A DNA stretch of 64,000 nucleotides from Hyperoplus lanceolatus (GCA_026929865.2 CM049403.1:9524001-9588000), one strand, 5' to 3'. Positions 1 to 12,027 are shown, counted from the first letter of the stretch. A program made the numbers and translations. Notes: generated by a model not told the origin, from the sequence alone.

Positions 1-150
1 TTTTTTAGTTTTCTGCATCTTTCAGCATCTTTTGAAATAGAGGCTAATCCCCTTTTCAGACGTATTCAGGAGAGAGCTCTGACTCAGGGTGATACATGGG
101 CTGGGGACAGAGACGAGGACACATTACACCATTAAATCAAACTGCCCCTC

Positions 151-153
<3 letters not shown>

Positions 154-201
<48 letters not shown>
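154..201. repeat. (CA)n microsatellite at the usp46 exon-4 donor
   Basis: About 48 bp of pure CA on the plus strand, read as (GT)n in the direction of usp46 transcription. It begins exactly at the splice donor. Confidence 0.98.
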
Positions 202-202
<1 letters not shown>

Positions 203-440
203 GTTTCACAGTTGAGGCAGCGGGTCTCGTTGGTCAGTGTGCCCTGGAAGATATCGTGGACCCAGGTGGGCTCTGTCTTGTTCTCGGTGTCGGTCTCCGT
301 GGTGACAGCTGTGCCGTTGTTCTTGAGCCGTCCGTTCTGCTTCTCCTGCTTCTTCTCCTCCTGCAGGATGTCTGCCACCGTGTTCAGCAGGTAGTTGAGG
401 AACTCGTGGGCGTCCTGCTGCATGTAATTGTCAAACAGAT
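202..440 (-). CDS. usp46: usp46 coding exon 4
   Basis: The exon is 239 bp. It starts with the two bases that complete the Asp codon of [14 protein letters not shown] and ends GAA ACG (ET) in CLNCET. The insert [19 protein letters not shown] is the variable linker of this family. The donor GT at 201-200 is the first repeat unit of a (GT)n microsatellite. Confidence 0.93.
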
Positions 441-3400
441 CTGGAAGGAGAGGCACAGAATAAACCGATAATGAATAAATAAGATTAAAGCACCATTCGC
501 GTGGAATTAGTCTTACATTGGGCCCTCGTGTGATATAGTGTCCAACCGTGTCCAGATTAATCAACCAAATAAAGACTAAATGGTTTAAAAAAAATTATTT
601 GTGCTCGCTTCAATCAAATATTATCAAAAAATAACTTAAATAATGCTTCTTGATGCAATATGGGTTGGGCACTACTGTCACAGTTTTCCATGTATTTGGC
701 TTGCATTGATATGTATGCACTTCTTTTACATGTGTTTTTTTTTCTTTTTTTATATATATATATTTCTCTATTTATTAAAAAGTGGAGTCAGCGATTCTGG
801 AGAACACTTGTCAAATTCACCTTTTGACAATATCATTCAATATCTCTTCACAATACGCTGCCTGTCCGTTCTGTGTGTGTGTGCCACGACAAAAAGCCTC
901 ATCTTAATACACAATTTCTCTTTATTAATCTTTATTGTAAGTGCAGCTTAGTTGTTAAGCCCAAGACACTGGCAGATTTTTCCCTATGGGGACACTACAG
1001 CGTAATTGAATTGAATATTAAATCTATACACTGCTGTTGATCGACCTCTGTCTCTGAGGACATGTCGGCATGTCATTAATAACAGTAATGACACAATGAG
1101 CAGATTACATTGATTAGTATCACCTGGGCTATCAGACGCTTCTACTGAGAACAGATCTGTATGTGAAAGGTGAAAACTGAGATGTGGAGAATCGGGGATG
1201 GGGTGGGTGGTGGTGGTGGAGGGAAGTCCAGAGAGGAGGAGGAGGAGGAGGAGGAGGCAGCTGACCAAAGCTGGGTCTCAACAGAGATTTCATTGTTCAT
1301 TCACATAAAGAGCTTCCTCAATATTATGGACAGCGGAGAACAGTCAGCCTCTCTGTCAGCTCTACTCTCCCAATGACCTTACCGCCGACATGCACCTGCC
1401 CTTCACCCTCAAATATTCAGACTGTATTGAAGCCAGCCACTGCTTAAGACACACACAACACACCACAACACAACACAACACAACACAACACACTCCACAT
1501 ATCTCCACTCTGTGAGTATGTACTAGGAACATGTATGTGGAGAGACAAGAGGCTTTTGGCAAGAACATGAACCCGACAGGGAAAAAGTTGCCACTGTGCA
1601 GAAAACATGAGATGTAGGGAGTTTCGTGTCACACACTGGTGAAGACAATTGAAGTTACAATTGCATGAATAACACAGGTGTAACTAATGATTCCTTAACG
1701 ATGGCTTATACCCAGTACAAGTGAGGCAGCATGCACAGTACCAGTGTCTATATCAGTCTACATCTTATCTCATGGCTTTATCTCAACTTTTCTTGATATT
1801 GTTTTATCATAATATTGGTAACATTTTGGATTTTCTTTTTTTATTCCTTGTTTTACTGTGAAGACCTTTGTTTTAGGAAGGTTTGATATCAGTCGTATAT
1901 CGTAAAGGTCTTTTATGCTCTACCTCTACATTTGTGAGTACAACATTTTAAGAATGCATTGAGGGGTTGTCAGTCAACTTTAGCACAAACTTACACTTGG
2001 ACTCAAAGTGAATTGATTATAATTTAATATAAACCACCACTGTACTTTCGCAGTTCGGTAAATTGTATGCCATGCAGAGGCGGGACTTATAGTTTAGTTT
2101 GTATGATCTGCTGTCAACTTTTTCTGAATGTTTTGGCTCTGTGTTGCACCGACTGTATCTTTTAAATGAACCAATCTATTGATCAGATTTTGAGGAGATG
2201 TACTCTTCATCTGGCAGCACACAGTCTAACTCGGTTACCAGCGGGTGCTTTGTTCTCACCGTTCTCTTTCCGTAGTCGAGAGATGAACTTCTTGGGGGGG
2301 ATGACGCCCACTTTCTTCTTTTGCGTGGCGATGGAGTGGAAGAGGTCAGCCAGGCACGTGAGCAGGTTCTCCTTCTTCTTCTGCTGGGCTTTGTACGCCA
2401 GCACATTCTCCCGGAACGGCCGGCAGAAGTACAGCGCCTGGAGCACCGAGTTACAGTAACACGTGTTCCCAAACTGAGGAAGGAAATAAATAGGAAGACA
2501 AAAAAAAATGACCTGATTAATTTGGCTTCTGGAAAACTACTAGTGTTTTTATGCACTGGGCCGACATAGCAGGTATCTATGGGAGTTGAGTAACTTGTTT
2601 ATGTATGTGACACATGGCGGAAAGAGAACATCCCCATATTGGCCAACTGAACACAAACAACAGTGCTACCTTCAATAATAACAGTCCACATGACTCACCG
2701 GGAGTCCCCATAGCAGTTTGTTTTGTTGAAAAATTACACCAGTGTTTTGGTGGCAATGACCTTTTGCTAACGTGCGATATACTCACATTGACCAATCCAA
2801 AGTAGTGCTCATTGATCGGGAACTGCTCCGGGCCGATGTCTTTCTCCAGAGCAGAGGCATTGGTGCCCTGAAAGAAAAAAAACACAAAAACATGGTTCAG
2901 ATGAAAAGCCTCATTTGTTTAGTATAGTACATGTGTTTATAGCCAAATGAATATGGAAATGCTTCAGTCAGGCAGCACCAACCGACCTAGTGAGGCTTTC
3001 AATACTGTAGCAAAAAAAAATATAAAAAAAAGTAGAGGCCTCTCTGTCATACTGTATTGCTAGTTAAATGATCCTTGATTGCCATTTTTGATGTATCACT
3101 TTTCGAATGTCACTCGTCTCTGTCAAAGTAGAAAAGGGATATGGTCTAAATAGGTGGACTCGTGTCAAACGTCTGACGCTGAGCACTTATCTCCTGTCAG
3201 GAGGCTTCTCACTGGTCAGAGCTCAAAGCTTTTCCCAAAATGAACCACAGCTTTGTTGAGCAAACACACAGACAAGAATTCAGTTTTTCTGGAGAAGGCT
3301 TTGACTTTCAGTGATTATCATTTCTCTCTTGTCAAAGCAAAGTGGACTTGGGTGAATATAATAGCCCATTGTCTGACACATGCAGGCATCGCTCCACTTC

Positions 3401-4765
3401 CTGCACACAAACAAGCTGCTTCTTCACTTGTGTGTGTGGGACTCTCACTGGCATCGCACCACTAGTTAAACCTAAAAGTCAAAAAATAAAAGGAATACGA
3501 GATCGCAAGGCCTACTGACACCTGACGCCACACTTTGCCATATGAGCCCCTTTTTATGAACAGCAGGCGGAAGCATTATTTATTTTAAAAGCAAAAAAAA
3601 AATAAAAAAAACATTTTGTCCTCAAAGAAAGGTGACAGTCAGATGTGTGAAGGGTCAAGACGCACGCACAAGGCCTTTACCAACATAATTGCAAATGATA
3701 CACGGAACAATTACTGTACTGAGGCATTGAATATCACATTGTGAGTAGCCTATGAATGCATGGTTTTTTTCATACAAAATTGCCAGATTCATGTGATTTA
3801 TCGGTATTGGGAGAGAGACAGAAAGAGTTGGAACGATTAATTGATTATGTCAATGGACAGGAAATGAATCAGCCACTATTTTTGATCATCGTGTTCTACC
3901 GGTCAAATATGGCGATAAACTGATAAGTTTCAGTTTGTGATGTGCTAGTCTTAAACAAGCACACTAATTTCATTACTGTGGAAATACATCTATTTTCTAT
4001 CACTATTTCCTGTTATTAAAATAATAAAATTAATTGATTAATCGAGAAGCATAGTTTGGAAATATATATTCATTTTAATGTTGTGATATTCACCATATCA
4101 CTAAGCCCTACTAGAAATCAGAGAAGCTAGTATTGCACAACATCACACTGGCTGTCTCATGGGATAAACGCTGCACCCATTCAGTTTCAGGACTGTGCAT
4201 GCTATTAACTGCTTATAAAAGACACACACTACTAACTACTAGACCTATCCAAACTGGATTGGTAGGCTATGTAGCAATGCTCTAACACTTATTTGGGAGG
4301 GTCGATCTCACCCACAATATCTGTACAATTCCAACAGCATGTAGAGCTTGTGTAGCCTAAAGCGTGGATAGAGATGCAGCGCCCAGCAGCATCAAGAGGA
4401 GACGGCTTGGAGCCCTGGACAGTTGTAGGCTATCCAGTCTGAATGAAGGAAGGGGGTTGGAGGAGGCCTGTGGATTGTGACCAGCCCTCTACAGCAGCAG
4501 CACATTATGCAATCACAACAAGCTGTCATAGTGACCGCACGCTGCTTCATTCACCTGTCAATCAAGGGTGATAGACACAATTTGCATAGGCCTATACTGT
4601 GTGTTACATTGTACAGCGTGTCTGAGAGAAGGGGAGGGGCCGAGAGGGGGGTAAAGTAAATCCTTTGACAGTGGCTGCAAGAGAAATCGATCGCAAACAT
4701 AACACACATTAACCGTCAGGATTACTCACCATATTACAAATGGAGGCGATGTTTCTGACAGTCAT
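202..4765 (-). CDS. usp46: Ubiquitin carboxyl-terminal hydrolase 46, 5' part (exons 1-4)
   Basis: Cysteine protease that removes ubiquitin from substrates; in the known family it acts with the WD-repeat partners WDR48/UAF1 and WDR20. Four minus-strand exons join in frame: 4765-4730, 2867-2787, 2473-2260 and 440-202, all with GT-AG introns. The product begins [12 protein letters not shown], then [20 protein letters not shown], then [14 protein letters not shown] containing the catalytic Cys of the USP Cys box, then the [19 protein letters not shown] and ETRCLNCET segments. That is about 190 residues of a family protein of about 366; the His box, the second half of the zinc-binding region and the stop lie left of base 1. 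USP12 is the close paralogue, but the start [22 protein letters not shown] and CLNCET favour USP46 over USP12. Its head faces rasl11b, about 18 kb away. The exon-4 donor abuts a (GT)n tract. Confidence 0.95.
441..2259 (-). other. usp46 intron 3
   Basis: Intron between exons 3 and 4. It holds a G-rich and (GGA)n purine run near 1195-1260, an (ACAAC)-like run near 1452-1492 and AT-rich DNA. I see no other gene. Confidence 0.85.
2260..2473 (-). CDS. usp46: usp46 coding exon 3 (catalytic Cys box)
   Basis: The exon is 214 bp, beginning FGNTCYCNS after the acceptor CAG at 2474 and ending RLRKEN plus one base before GTGAGA at 2259. GNTCYCNS carries the nucleophilic Cys of the USP fold. It reads through [16 protein letters not shown] and [16 protein letters not shown] without interruption. 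Confidence 0.96.
2787..2867 (-). CDS. usp46: usp46 coding exon 2
   Basis: Twenty-seven codons from [10 protein letters not shown] to EHYFGLVN. The acceptor is a pyrimidine tract ending CAG at 2868 and the donor is GTGAGT from 2786. Both boundaries are phase 0, so it joins exon 1 directly. Confidence 0.95.
2868..4729 (-). other. usp46 intron 1
   Basis: Intron of about 1.9 kb between coding exons 1 and 2. Mostly AT-rich unique-looking DNA with short A-runs (for example 3589-3611). No supported exon or complete mobile element. Confidence 0.85.
4730..4765 (-). CDS. usp46: usp46 coding exon 1
   Basis: Twelve codons ([12 protein letters not shown]) from the ATG at 4765-4763 to the donor GTGAGT at 4729. 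The short first exon matches the known USP46 N-terminus and ends in phase 0. Confidence 0.93.
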
Positions 4766-4770
4766 TTAGT

Positions 4771-4794
4771 TCACAGTTTTCCCCTCGCCGCCAT
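4771..4794 (-). other. Possible 7-codon upstream ORF in the usp46 leader
   Basis: On the minus strand an ATG at 4794 opens MAARGKL and stops at TGA (4773-4771), five bases before the usp46 start codon. It is translated only if transcription starts upstream of 4794, which the sequence cannot show. Confidence 0.4.
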
Positions 4795-4799
4795 CTTTA
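4788..4799 (-). promoter_or_regulatory. YY1-type site in the usp46 promoter/leader
   Basis: The minus-strand sequence AAAGATGGCGGC matches the classic YY1 core (AAnATGGCGGC). Such sites are often found just downstream of the start site in TATA-less housekeeping promoters. It lies 23 bp upstream of the usp46 ATG in GC-rich DNA. Confidence 0.6.
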
Positions 4800-5150
4800 T
4801 GAAATAAACATGATTTCGGACACAAGGGCGACGCTCAGAAACCAAGTTAATTCGCAGCCGCAGCTCTGGAGGCCAGACCGCAACCCCAGTAGCGTCACCA
4901 GAAAGCAGGCAGAGAGACGCGGAGCGGCATGCAGCTGCACGAAGAGTCCCGCCGACCCTCACCGCTTGCACGGCTGTTGCTGCTGCATCCTCGCGCAGAT
5001 CTCCCAGAAACACGCCGCAGCTTTTTAACCGTCAATGCGCGAGCGAACGGACGGACAGCGGATGCACCAAGTTGCAGGCAGCAGGTTGTTAGCAACGACC
5101 AGGAAACATGCGTGATGTGTGAAACCAGTGCAGAAGCCCCGCCCACATAA

Positions 5151-5926
5151 TAATAACTCGGGAGCTGATTGGTTCATGTAGACTCTGTGTGATTGACATG
5201 ATTCTAAAGCCAAACACAAGCCCTGAATGATAATGCTAAGGTGAGCTGCAGCCAATTAACGGCAAGACTTTTGACACAGCCGTGTTAGGGAGTTGTAGTT
5301 TATATTTGGGAGGAATTTAAAGGGATTGTAGGCGCTATGTAAAACAATGTTGTAACGCACGGTTCACCAAAGATGACCGTACGAAGCGGCTCTAAATTAA
5401 TCTTTTCATTGATTTAGACTATTGAAAAACTGATACGTTTAGTCTATAAAATGTAAGAAAATAAGTGTGCTTTGAGCCCAAGGTGTTGCCTTCAAATTGT
5501 CAAATGGCAGCCTTTGTGCAAGTTTCAAAATCTAATGTTTTCAATTAACAATGATACACAACAGAATAGAAAACATTAGAACAACAAATCCTTTAATTGG
5601 AGGGACTAAACAGAATATTTTTTTTCTTGGTAAATAGCTCAAATTATTAATTTACATAAGTTTTGGTGAATTGTCACTAGTAATGCACTGCTACAACACT
5701 TAATTGCCAATGCACATAATTAAAGGGGCACTTTAGCAGTCTAGAATTGAAGATTTGCTGCATAAAGATGACATCATTACAAGAATGATTTTTTGGATTT
5801 TGGATGCTGCTTTTTCTTTTATTTTTTTTTACAATTTATAAATCAATAAATACTATGTACAGCTCTTATAAATGCATGTTTGTCTTTAAGAACAAAATAT
5901 ATCATAAATCGGACATCTAACAACGT
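5151..5926. other. Intergenic, nothing recognised
   Basis: AT-rich DNA upstream of usp46. A short stretch at 5720-5740 resembles the end of a miniature element but no matching second end was found. Confidence 0.5.
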
Positions 5927-6429
5927 ATGAACAAACCCTTTTGTAATAACCCTCAGAACAGGGCTAAGATGATTATGGACAACTTACATACAAGCTGGGG
6001 GCAAACTAACGGTTTGTCACTGAAGCCATTAGCAACTCTTTACAAGAGAACACTCAAAGTGTTGGACCAGAAGCCTAACAGTTCACATCATTGTACTATA
6101 TTAAATAACCGTAAACTGCTGAGCTGGGAAGATGTAATCAAATATAAAAACCTCTGCCTGGTTTTCAAAATTCTGCATTACACCGCTTCTCCTCCTTTAA
6201 AGTCATTCATAATCCAACATAACAGCAGCAATCAGATCACCAGAAGCACCACACGGGGTGACCTTCTAATCCCATTTAGAAAAAGTTCATTTGGTCAACA
6301 ATAATTTTCTGTTAGGGCAATACGAAATTGGAATTCACTGCCTACCACTATCAATGATACACATACATATTCCACCTCTACAGCACACCTTAAAACATGG
6401 CTGTCCGAAGACAATAACTGCACACATTA
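5927..6429 (+). pseudogene. LINE reverse-transcriptase ORF, C-terminal remnant
   Basis: One frame reads a segment typical of the end of a fish non-LTR retrotransposon ORF2: QNRAKMIMDN, LKPLATLYKRTLKVLDQKP, NNRKLLSWEDVIKYKNLCLV, FKILHYTASPPLKSFI and RKSSFGQQ. A TAA at 6301-6303 interrupts it. The same frame then continues FSVRAIRNWNSLPT, HLKTWLSEDNNCTH and a final stop at 6427-6429. The catalytic RT motifs lie upstream and are absent, so this is a 5'-truncated dead copy. The exact clade cannot be settled by eye. Confidence 0.7.
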
Positions 6430-6872
6430 ATTTCTGTCAGACATGATGTGTGTGTTTGATGTGACATAGTCTTAGTCATTGTTGCTGCCGCTCCATCTCT
6501 GCTACCTGCCTGCATGTTCTGCCCTATGTGCTTTCGATGTGATCTTTGTGGCCTATTTTCCCTTGTCTGTGTGTTTGTGTTGTTGTTGCATGAACTGCCT
6601 TGATATCTTTGCCATCATCTGTGCTTGCCTGTTTGTTCTTGCTCCAACTGTGTGTAATATGTTTGTTTGTCTTTTTCCCCTTTTTGCTCAGGCCTGCTGT
6701 AATTATAAATGTAATGTATTTATTTATTTAAATTTTTTTTACTGTTATGTATTGTAGGTTGCCTACTGACAACTGGCCGGGGACTACCAAATAGGCTAAA
6801 GCTGCTCCTTCTCAAAGGGGACTGTCCACAAAACTATAAACAAATAAACTAAACTAAACTAAACTTCACTTA
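6430..6872 (+). mobile_element. LINE 3' UTR and short tandem tail
   Basis: TG/TTTG-rich sequence follows the ORF remnant and ends in a few ACTAA repeats at about 6847-6864. A short tandem-repeat tail in place of poly(A) is usual in CR1/L2-like LINEs. The right end is approximate. Confidence 0.5.
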
Positions 6873-9870
6873 GCATTCAACATTGGGTTGCACTCGCCAT
6901 CATTCTTGACATTTTGTTGATAATAAATAAATAATCATTTAATGTGCTGGTATCCTGCACTCAAGCCAACAATTAGCTGACCATTACTAAGACGGAAGGC
7001 ATCAAAAGGTAAGTGTAGAGCTCTGCCAGAGAACCCTGGGCCCCTCAGGACACTCTTTATTTTGTGCTTTCACAACAGTCCCCCGGCAATTATCTCCTTA
7101 GCATTTACATGCGAACAAAAAGAAAGGAAAACAACAAGTAATTGTGGTCCTTTTTCACTTCAAACGGAATGGGGAAGGAGATAGGGATAAACGTATTTAC
7201 AGTGACAACAAAAGAATTACAAAACAGAATAAGAGTAGCGCTGGTTTTAGAGTCTCATTGTTGATCAGACGGTCGGTATGCACCATTCATTTCACTGACA
7301 TGTTCACATTCATTTATCTAGGAATTATTTTAAATTGACAGGGAAAACAATTACACGTCTTGCGGGTAGCTTTGTGGGCTCTTGAAACCAAATGTTCCCA
7401 GACTTTTACTTTTCTATTTTTGCCCGCCCAGTCTTATTTATGAGGATTGAGAGGCACAGTGAAAGTAGCTGCCCTTCTTCCTGACTCATACTGCTTTTAA
7501 CTGATGGATTGTGTGTTTTTTTACTGGTTGATGCTCTCACTGTAAAAACTAACATTTTATACACGTAAAACGAACCACAAAAACATCACTTGCTCTATTC
7601 CCAGCCTTGTTGATGGTTCAGGCCGGGCAGGGCATGTGCGTTGACACGAGGCTTGAGTTGAAAAGAGACGACGGGTGAATTCAGTTTGTGTTTATTTGGT
7701 GTGTTAATCTCTCTCATCCACTATGTGCTTTGCCTTCCTAATGTTTGGATAGAGCTGACAGGACATGTCCCCCCCCCCCCTGTCAGCCAGCAGGTGAGGA
7801 CCCTCATCACTTTTGTTTGAGATCAGAGGTGACACTTTGAATTTTCATGTGGGTGCCCATGCACTACACAGACAGATAAATTCACAGAGAGCAAAGAAAA
7901 AAAGACATATATTTAGCTCAAAAAAACCTTTCCTGTAAAAGGCTGCACTACTGAACGCTCTGATGACCTTCTTGCCGTTCAAGCTGCTACAAAGCCAGGC
8001 AAATGAATCATGCATCATTTTCTGTGTCGCAGAGAAAATAAGCCTCCAGTTTAGAATCAGTGACTCGATGCAGCCAGCTGTCATTCGCCACAGGTTTATG
8101 AAACATCAAGGCAAGGAACAGTCTATTAAGATTGTTTGTATTTCTGAGAGTTTACTTGCAATAAAGAAGTCTTTCTTTTTCACTGACAAAGCTGCTATAA
8201 GTTCCAGGAACTAGGTGTACGTATTGCGATGGCTGTAAATTCAAAATGAATCAAAGCCCAAATCTTACCACATTAGACATTTTAAACGGCTAAACATTTA
8301 ATAAAAAAAAAAATCTTCATCAGGTAGCATTGTTTGAAGTCCAATGTAAAAGATGACTGCACCATGTATCTCATTGTTAATGCTATAGTCAAAACAATGT
8401 ATAGAAAAATAACGGCAGAAGTTTATAGCAGCCCATAGCTGCTCCACTGAAAGATGCTAATGGTTATAATGGTGCTGTCAGCTGATGACACACAGGCTTC
8501 ACACAATCTGTGTACTTTTCCTTTTATCATTATGAAGGTTGCCAATGTCTGCGAGGGCATTTTTTACTTTTATAATAATAAAGTCAGTCTCTTTTTCAAA
8601 GTCCCTGTATCTTGTATCAATAGCTTGAAGAATACTCTGACTGATTTATTATCTGGTGCAGGCAAAATCTCAAGGTAAGAGATGAAACAGCTCTGTCTGG
8701 AAAATAAGCTTGTATAAAGCATAGATAGGTATAAAGAAACAAAAACAAGTAAGTGGCCATCAATTTAAAGTATGTGGATGCTCTGTATAAATAAACTGTA
8801 TGTGTGTTGTGACCTGCAATCTTGATTCATTTGTCCAATCAGACATAGTGTTAGAGTTACCATCCTGGCCAAGTTTACATTCCTCATACTCCCAAACACT
8901 AAAGCCTGGTGAAATAAACATTGTCCGTGCTATATCAAAGGAGGTAAGAAAAAAAAGAACAGCAAGAACAGAAAAGGAGGAGAGGAGAGGGGGGGTGAAT
9001 TATTGGTTGCATACACAAGCTTTGGTGCTTTACTGGCCTTTGGCACACACTGTTCCAAAAACACTCTCATCCTGACTGGTTTAATGTACCGTACCCTTGC
9101 TTCTGTAAACAGAGGAGCAAGGCATATTGGGTACTGGCACTCTGCAACGTCAAACGGCACCTCTCTATTGACAAATTGGCATGCAGCACATTTGTTTAGC
9201 GTGTCATTAGTGGCCCAAAACAGAGGACAGAGCATTCATTAAAGGAAATGTGCATTTTAAACAAATACGTAAAAAAACAGTGGCTTAATCTGTTATCAGA
9301 ATTGTTCATTAATTCATGCCTACTTAAGACAGCTCTTTCTATCTCTCTAGTGCTTTGTAATTACACATCCAAGCAGCCAGTTCACTGGTTAAAGACCTGC
9401 ATAATACTGTTTTGTTATTTCTCGTTTGTGGACAGTGATGGGTTTGGTTAATTTTTTCAGATTATTTCCTTCTTGTTTTGTCAAAAAGGGTTGATTGGTT
9501 TAAGAAGACCAGGTTAAACATCATGGACACTAATGGCTGTCAATGGAACTTTTATTATCTATGAATAATTTATATTAAAAAAGAGAGGGTAGGCCCAGAC
9601 TGTTTTTTGATTCTTCCTTCCCCTTTTGAAAATGAACATCCCTTATTTTTATATGTTGCTGAGGATCCCACTCTTTTTTAATGCTTATAAGTTTTACTTT
9701 GGGTTTATGTTATTTTTAAACATGTTCATTAAACTGACTAATTACAATTATAATATAACCCACTGTATTTATACATACAGGAATTAATCATGCAATATCT
9801 ATTTCGCTGTATGTCCTCTGTATGTGTAGCATCCTGTAAGTTGTAAGTTAACTGAGTTAACTGTCCTTTA
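6873..9870. other. Intergenic, no gene seen
   Basis: Roughly 3 kb of low-repeat DNA between the LINE remnant and the Tc1 element, with a C-run near 7770. Open frames here are short and show no domain. Part could be conserved regulatory sequence, but nothing in the bases alone proves it. Confidence 0.5.
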
Positions 9871-9872
9871 TA

Positions 9873-11364
9873 CAGTCCCCTCCATAAGTATCGGAACAGT
9901 GAAGCCAATTCCTTTAGTTTTGCTGTAGACTGGAAACATTTGGGTTTGACACCAAAAGATGAATATGAGACAATAGCTCAACATTTCAGCTTTCATTTCC
10001 AGGTATTCACATCTGGATCTGATACACAACTGAGAAGATATCATTATTTGAAAAGGAACACCACATTTTTAGGCAAGCAGAAGTATTGGAACAGATAGAC
10101 TTTAAATAAATTAAAGTGAATAAACAGTAATATTTTGTCGCAAATCCTTTGCTTGCAATAACTGCATCAAGCCTGTGATCCATTGACATCACAAAACGTT
10201 TGCATTCTTCTTTTGTGATGCTTTTCCAGGCTTTCACCGCAGCCTCATTCAGTTGCTGTTTGTTTTGGGGGGTTTCTCCTTTCGGTCTCCTTTTTAGCAG
10301 GTAAAATGCATGCTCTATAGCGTTTAAGTCTGGAGATTGACTTGGCCAGTCTAAAACCTTCCATTTCTTGCCCCTGATGAACTCCTTTGTTGTTTTTGCA
10401 GTTTTTTTGGATCATTATCTTGCTGCATGATGGAGCATCTTCCAATCAGTTTGGTTGCATCTTTCTTTAAATTGGCAGACCGAATGTTTCTGTAGACTTC
10501 TAAGTTCATTTTGCTGTTGCCATCATGTGTTACTGTGTTGTTGTCAAGATGAACCTTTACCAAAGTGATGGAAAGGCTAAAGTTTGGAGAAAGAAAGGAT
10601 CTACTCATGAGCCCAAACATACAGGCTCATCTGTGAAACACGGTGGATGCAATGTCATGGCTTGGGCTTGCATGGCTTCTTCTGGGACGGGCTCATTATT
10701 CTTCATTGATGATGTAACACATGATGGCAACAGCAAAATGAACTCAGAAGTTTCCAGAAACATTTTGTCTGACAATTTAAGGAAAGATGCAACCAAACTG
10801 ATTGGAAGATCCTCCATCATGCAGCAAGATAATGACCCAAAACACAATGAAGGAGTTAATCAGGGGCAAGAAGTGGAAGGTTTTAGACTGGCTAAGTCAA
10901 TCTCCAGACTTAAACGCTATAGAGCATGCATTTTACCTGCTAAAGAGGAGACTTAAGAGAGTAACCCCCTAACACAAACAACAACTGAATGAGGCTGCGT
11001 TGAAAGCCTGGAAAAGCATCATAAAAGAAGAATGCAAAAGTTTGGTGATGTCAATGGGTCACAGGCTTGATGCGGTTATTGCAAGCAAAGGATTTGCGAC
11101 AAAATAGTACGTTTTATTCACTTTAATTTATTTAAAGTCTATCTGTTCCAATACTTCTGCTCGCCTAAAAATGTGGTGTTCCTTTACAAATAATGATATC
11201 TTCTCAGTTGTGTATCAGATCCAGATGTGAATACATGGAAATGAAAGCTGAAATGTTGAGCTATTGTCTCATATTCATCTTTTGGTGTAAAACCCAAATG
11301 TTTCCAGTCTACAGCAAAAATAAAGGAATTGGCCTCAGTGTTCCGATACTTATGGAGGGGACTG
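9873..11364. mobile_element. Tc1-like fold-back element 1
   Basis: Flanked by TA at 9871-9872 and 11365-11366, with ends CAGTCCCCTCCATAAGTATC and its reverse complement. The inverted similarity runs far beyond normal termini: about 9873-10536 is a diverged reverse complement of about 10714-11364. Only about 180 bp at 10537-10713 is single copy. Both arms carry the 3' half of a Tc1-family transposase gene in opposite orientations. It has no intact transposase and would need one in trans to move. Confidence 0.85.
10549..10954 (+). pseudogene. Tc1-family transposase remnant (central and C-terminal)
   Basis: The frame reads YQSDGKAKVWRKKGSTHEP, HTGSSVKHGGCNVMAWACMA, SGTGSLFFIDD and MQQDNDPKH. 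These match the part of Tc1 transposases around the second catalytic Asp (the DND segment). The DNA-binding N-terminus, the first catalytic region and the final Glu region are missing. An inverted partial copy (VTHDGNSKMN to MQQDNDP) lies on the minus strand at about 10420-10537. Confidence 0.8.
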
Positions 11365-11929
11365 TATATACTCACACAACAACCCCAAAATACACACATC
11401 CAGAAATGTTCATTCAGGTGAAGACCTTGATTACTGCCTCATCTATCCCAAAATGCACCTGTTCGGCCACTTTCGGCCACAGCGACAATAACCGCATTGT
11501 TCTCATCACACAAAGCGGGTAGCAGAAGGCTTCAATGTGATGCTCTGATACAGGCAGAAACAGTATCTGCATGTGTGCTTGTATGGATGTGTGCGTTTGA
11601 GTGAGTGCACATTATTTCACGTGTGGATTTGGAGCTAATGCACAGCACTCGAAGGTAAAAGGATCAAACGCAATGTTTATGTAACCTCCACTCAGCAGTC
11701 TATGTAAACACTCAAGTTTATGACTGGCAGGTCAGTGGAAATTAAAACAGTGCTATAAAAAATGCTGGCCTACTTTCCCCAAACGATAACACAATTCACC
11801 AGCGTGTTTTTACAATAGGGTCATGGGGGAGTCTGAGTACCCAAAGAGTATAGGACTACCTGGAACTGTTTAGACAGGAGAGCCACTCATGGAACATGCT
11901 ACAGGTGTATTAGCACAACACTGAAATGG

Positions 11930-11931
<2 letters not shown>
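11365..11931. other. Intergenic, nothing recognised
   Basis: Unique-looking sequence between the Tc1 element and the CA tract. No gene or repeat is supported. Confidence 0.5.

Positions 11932-12023
<92 letters not shown>
11932..12023. repeat. (AC)n microsatellite, about 92 bp
   Basis: Uninterrupted AC dinucleotide tract. Confidence 0.98.

Positions 12024-12027
<4 letters not shown>

Larger units (their letters stand above)
4766..5150 (-). promoter_or_regulatory. usp46 5' UTR and CpG-rich promoter region
   Basis: This segment upstream of the usp46 ATG is clearly richer in GC and CpG than its flanks (many CGC, GCG and CCG triplets at 4780-5060). I see no TATA box at a suitable distance. The start site is inferred, not seen. 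Confidence 0.55.

Noticed and set aside
10007-10620. Minus-strand frames at 10007-10237 and 10245-10620 as separate genes
   Set aside because: They are the inverted arm of the Tc1 fold-back element.
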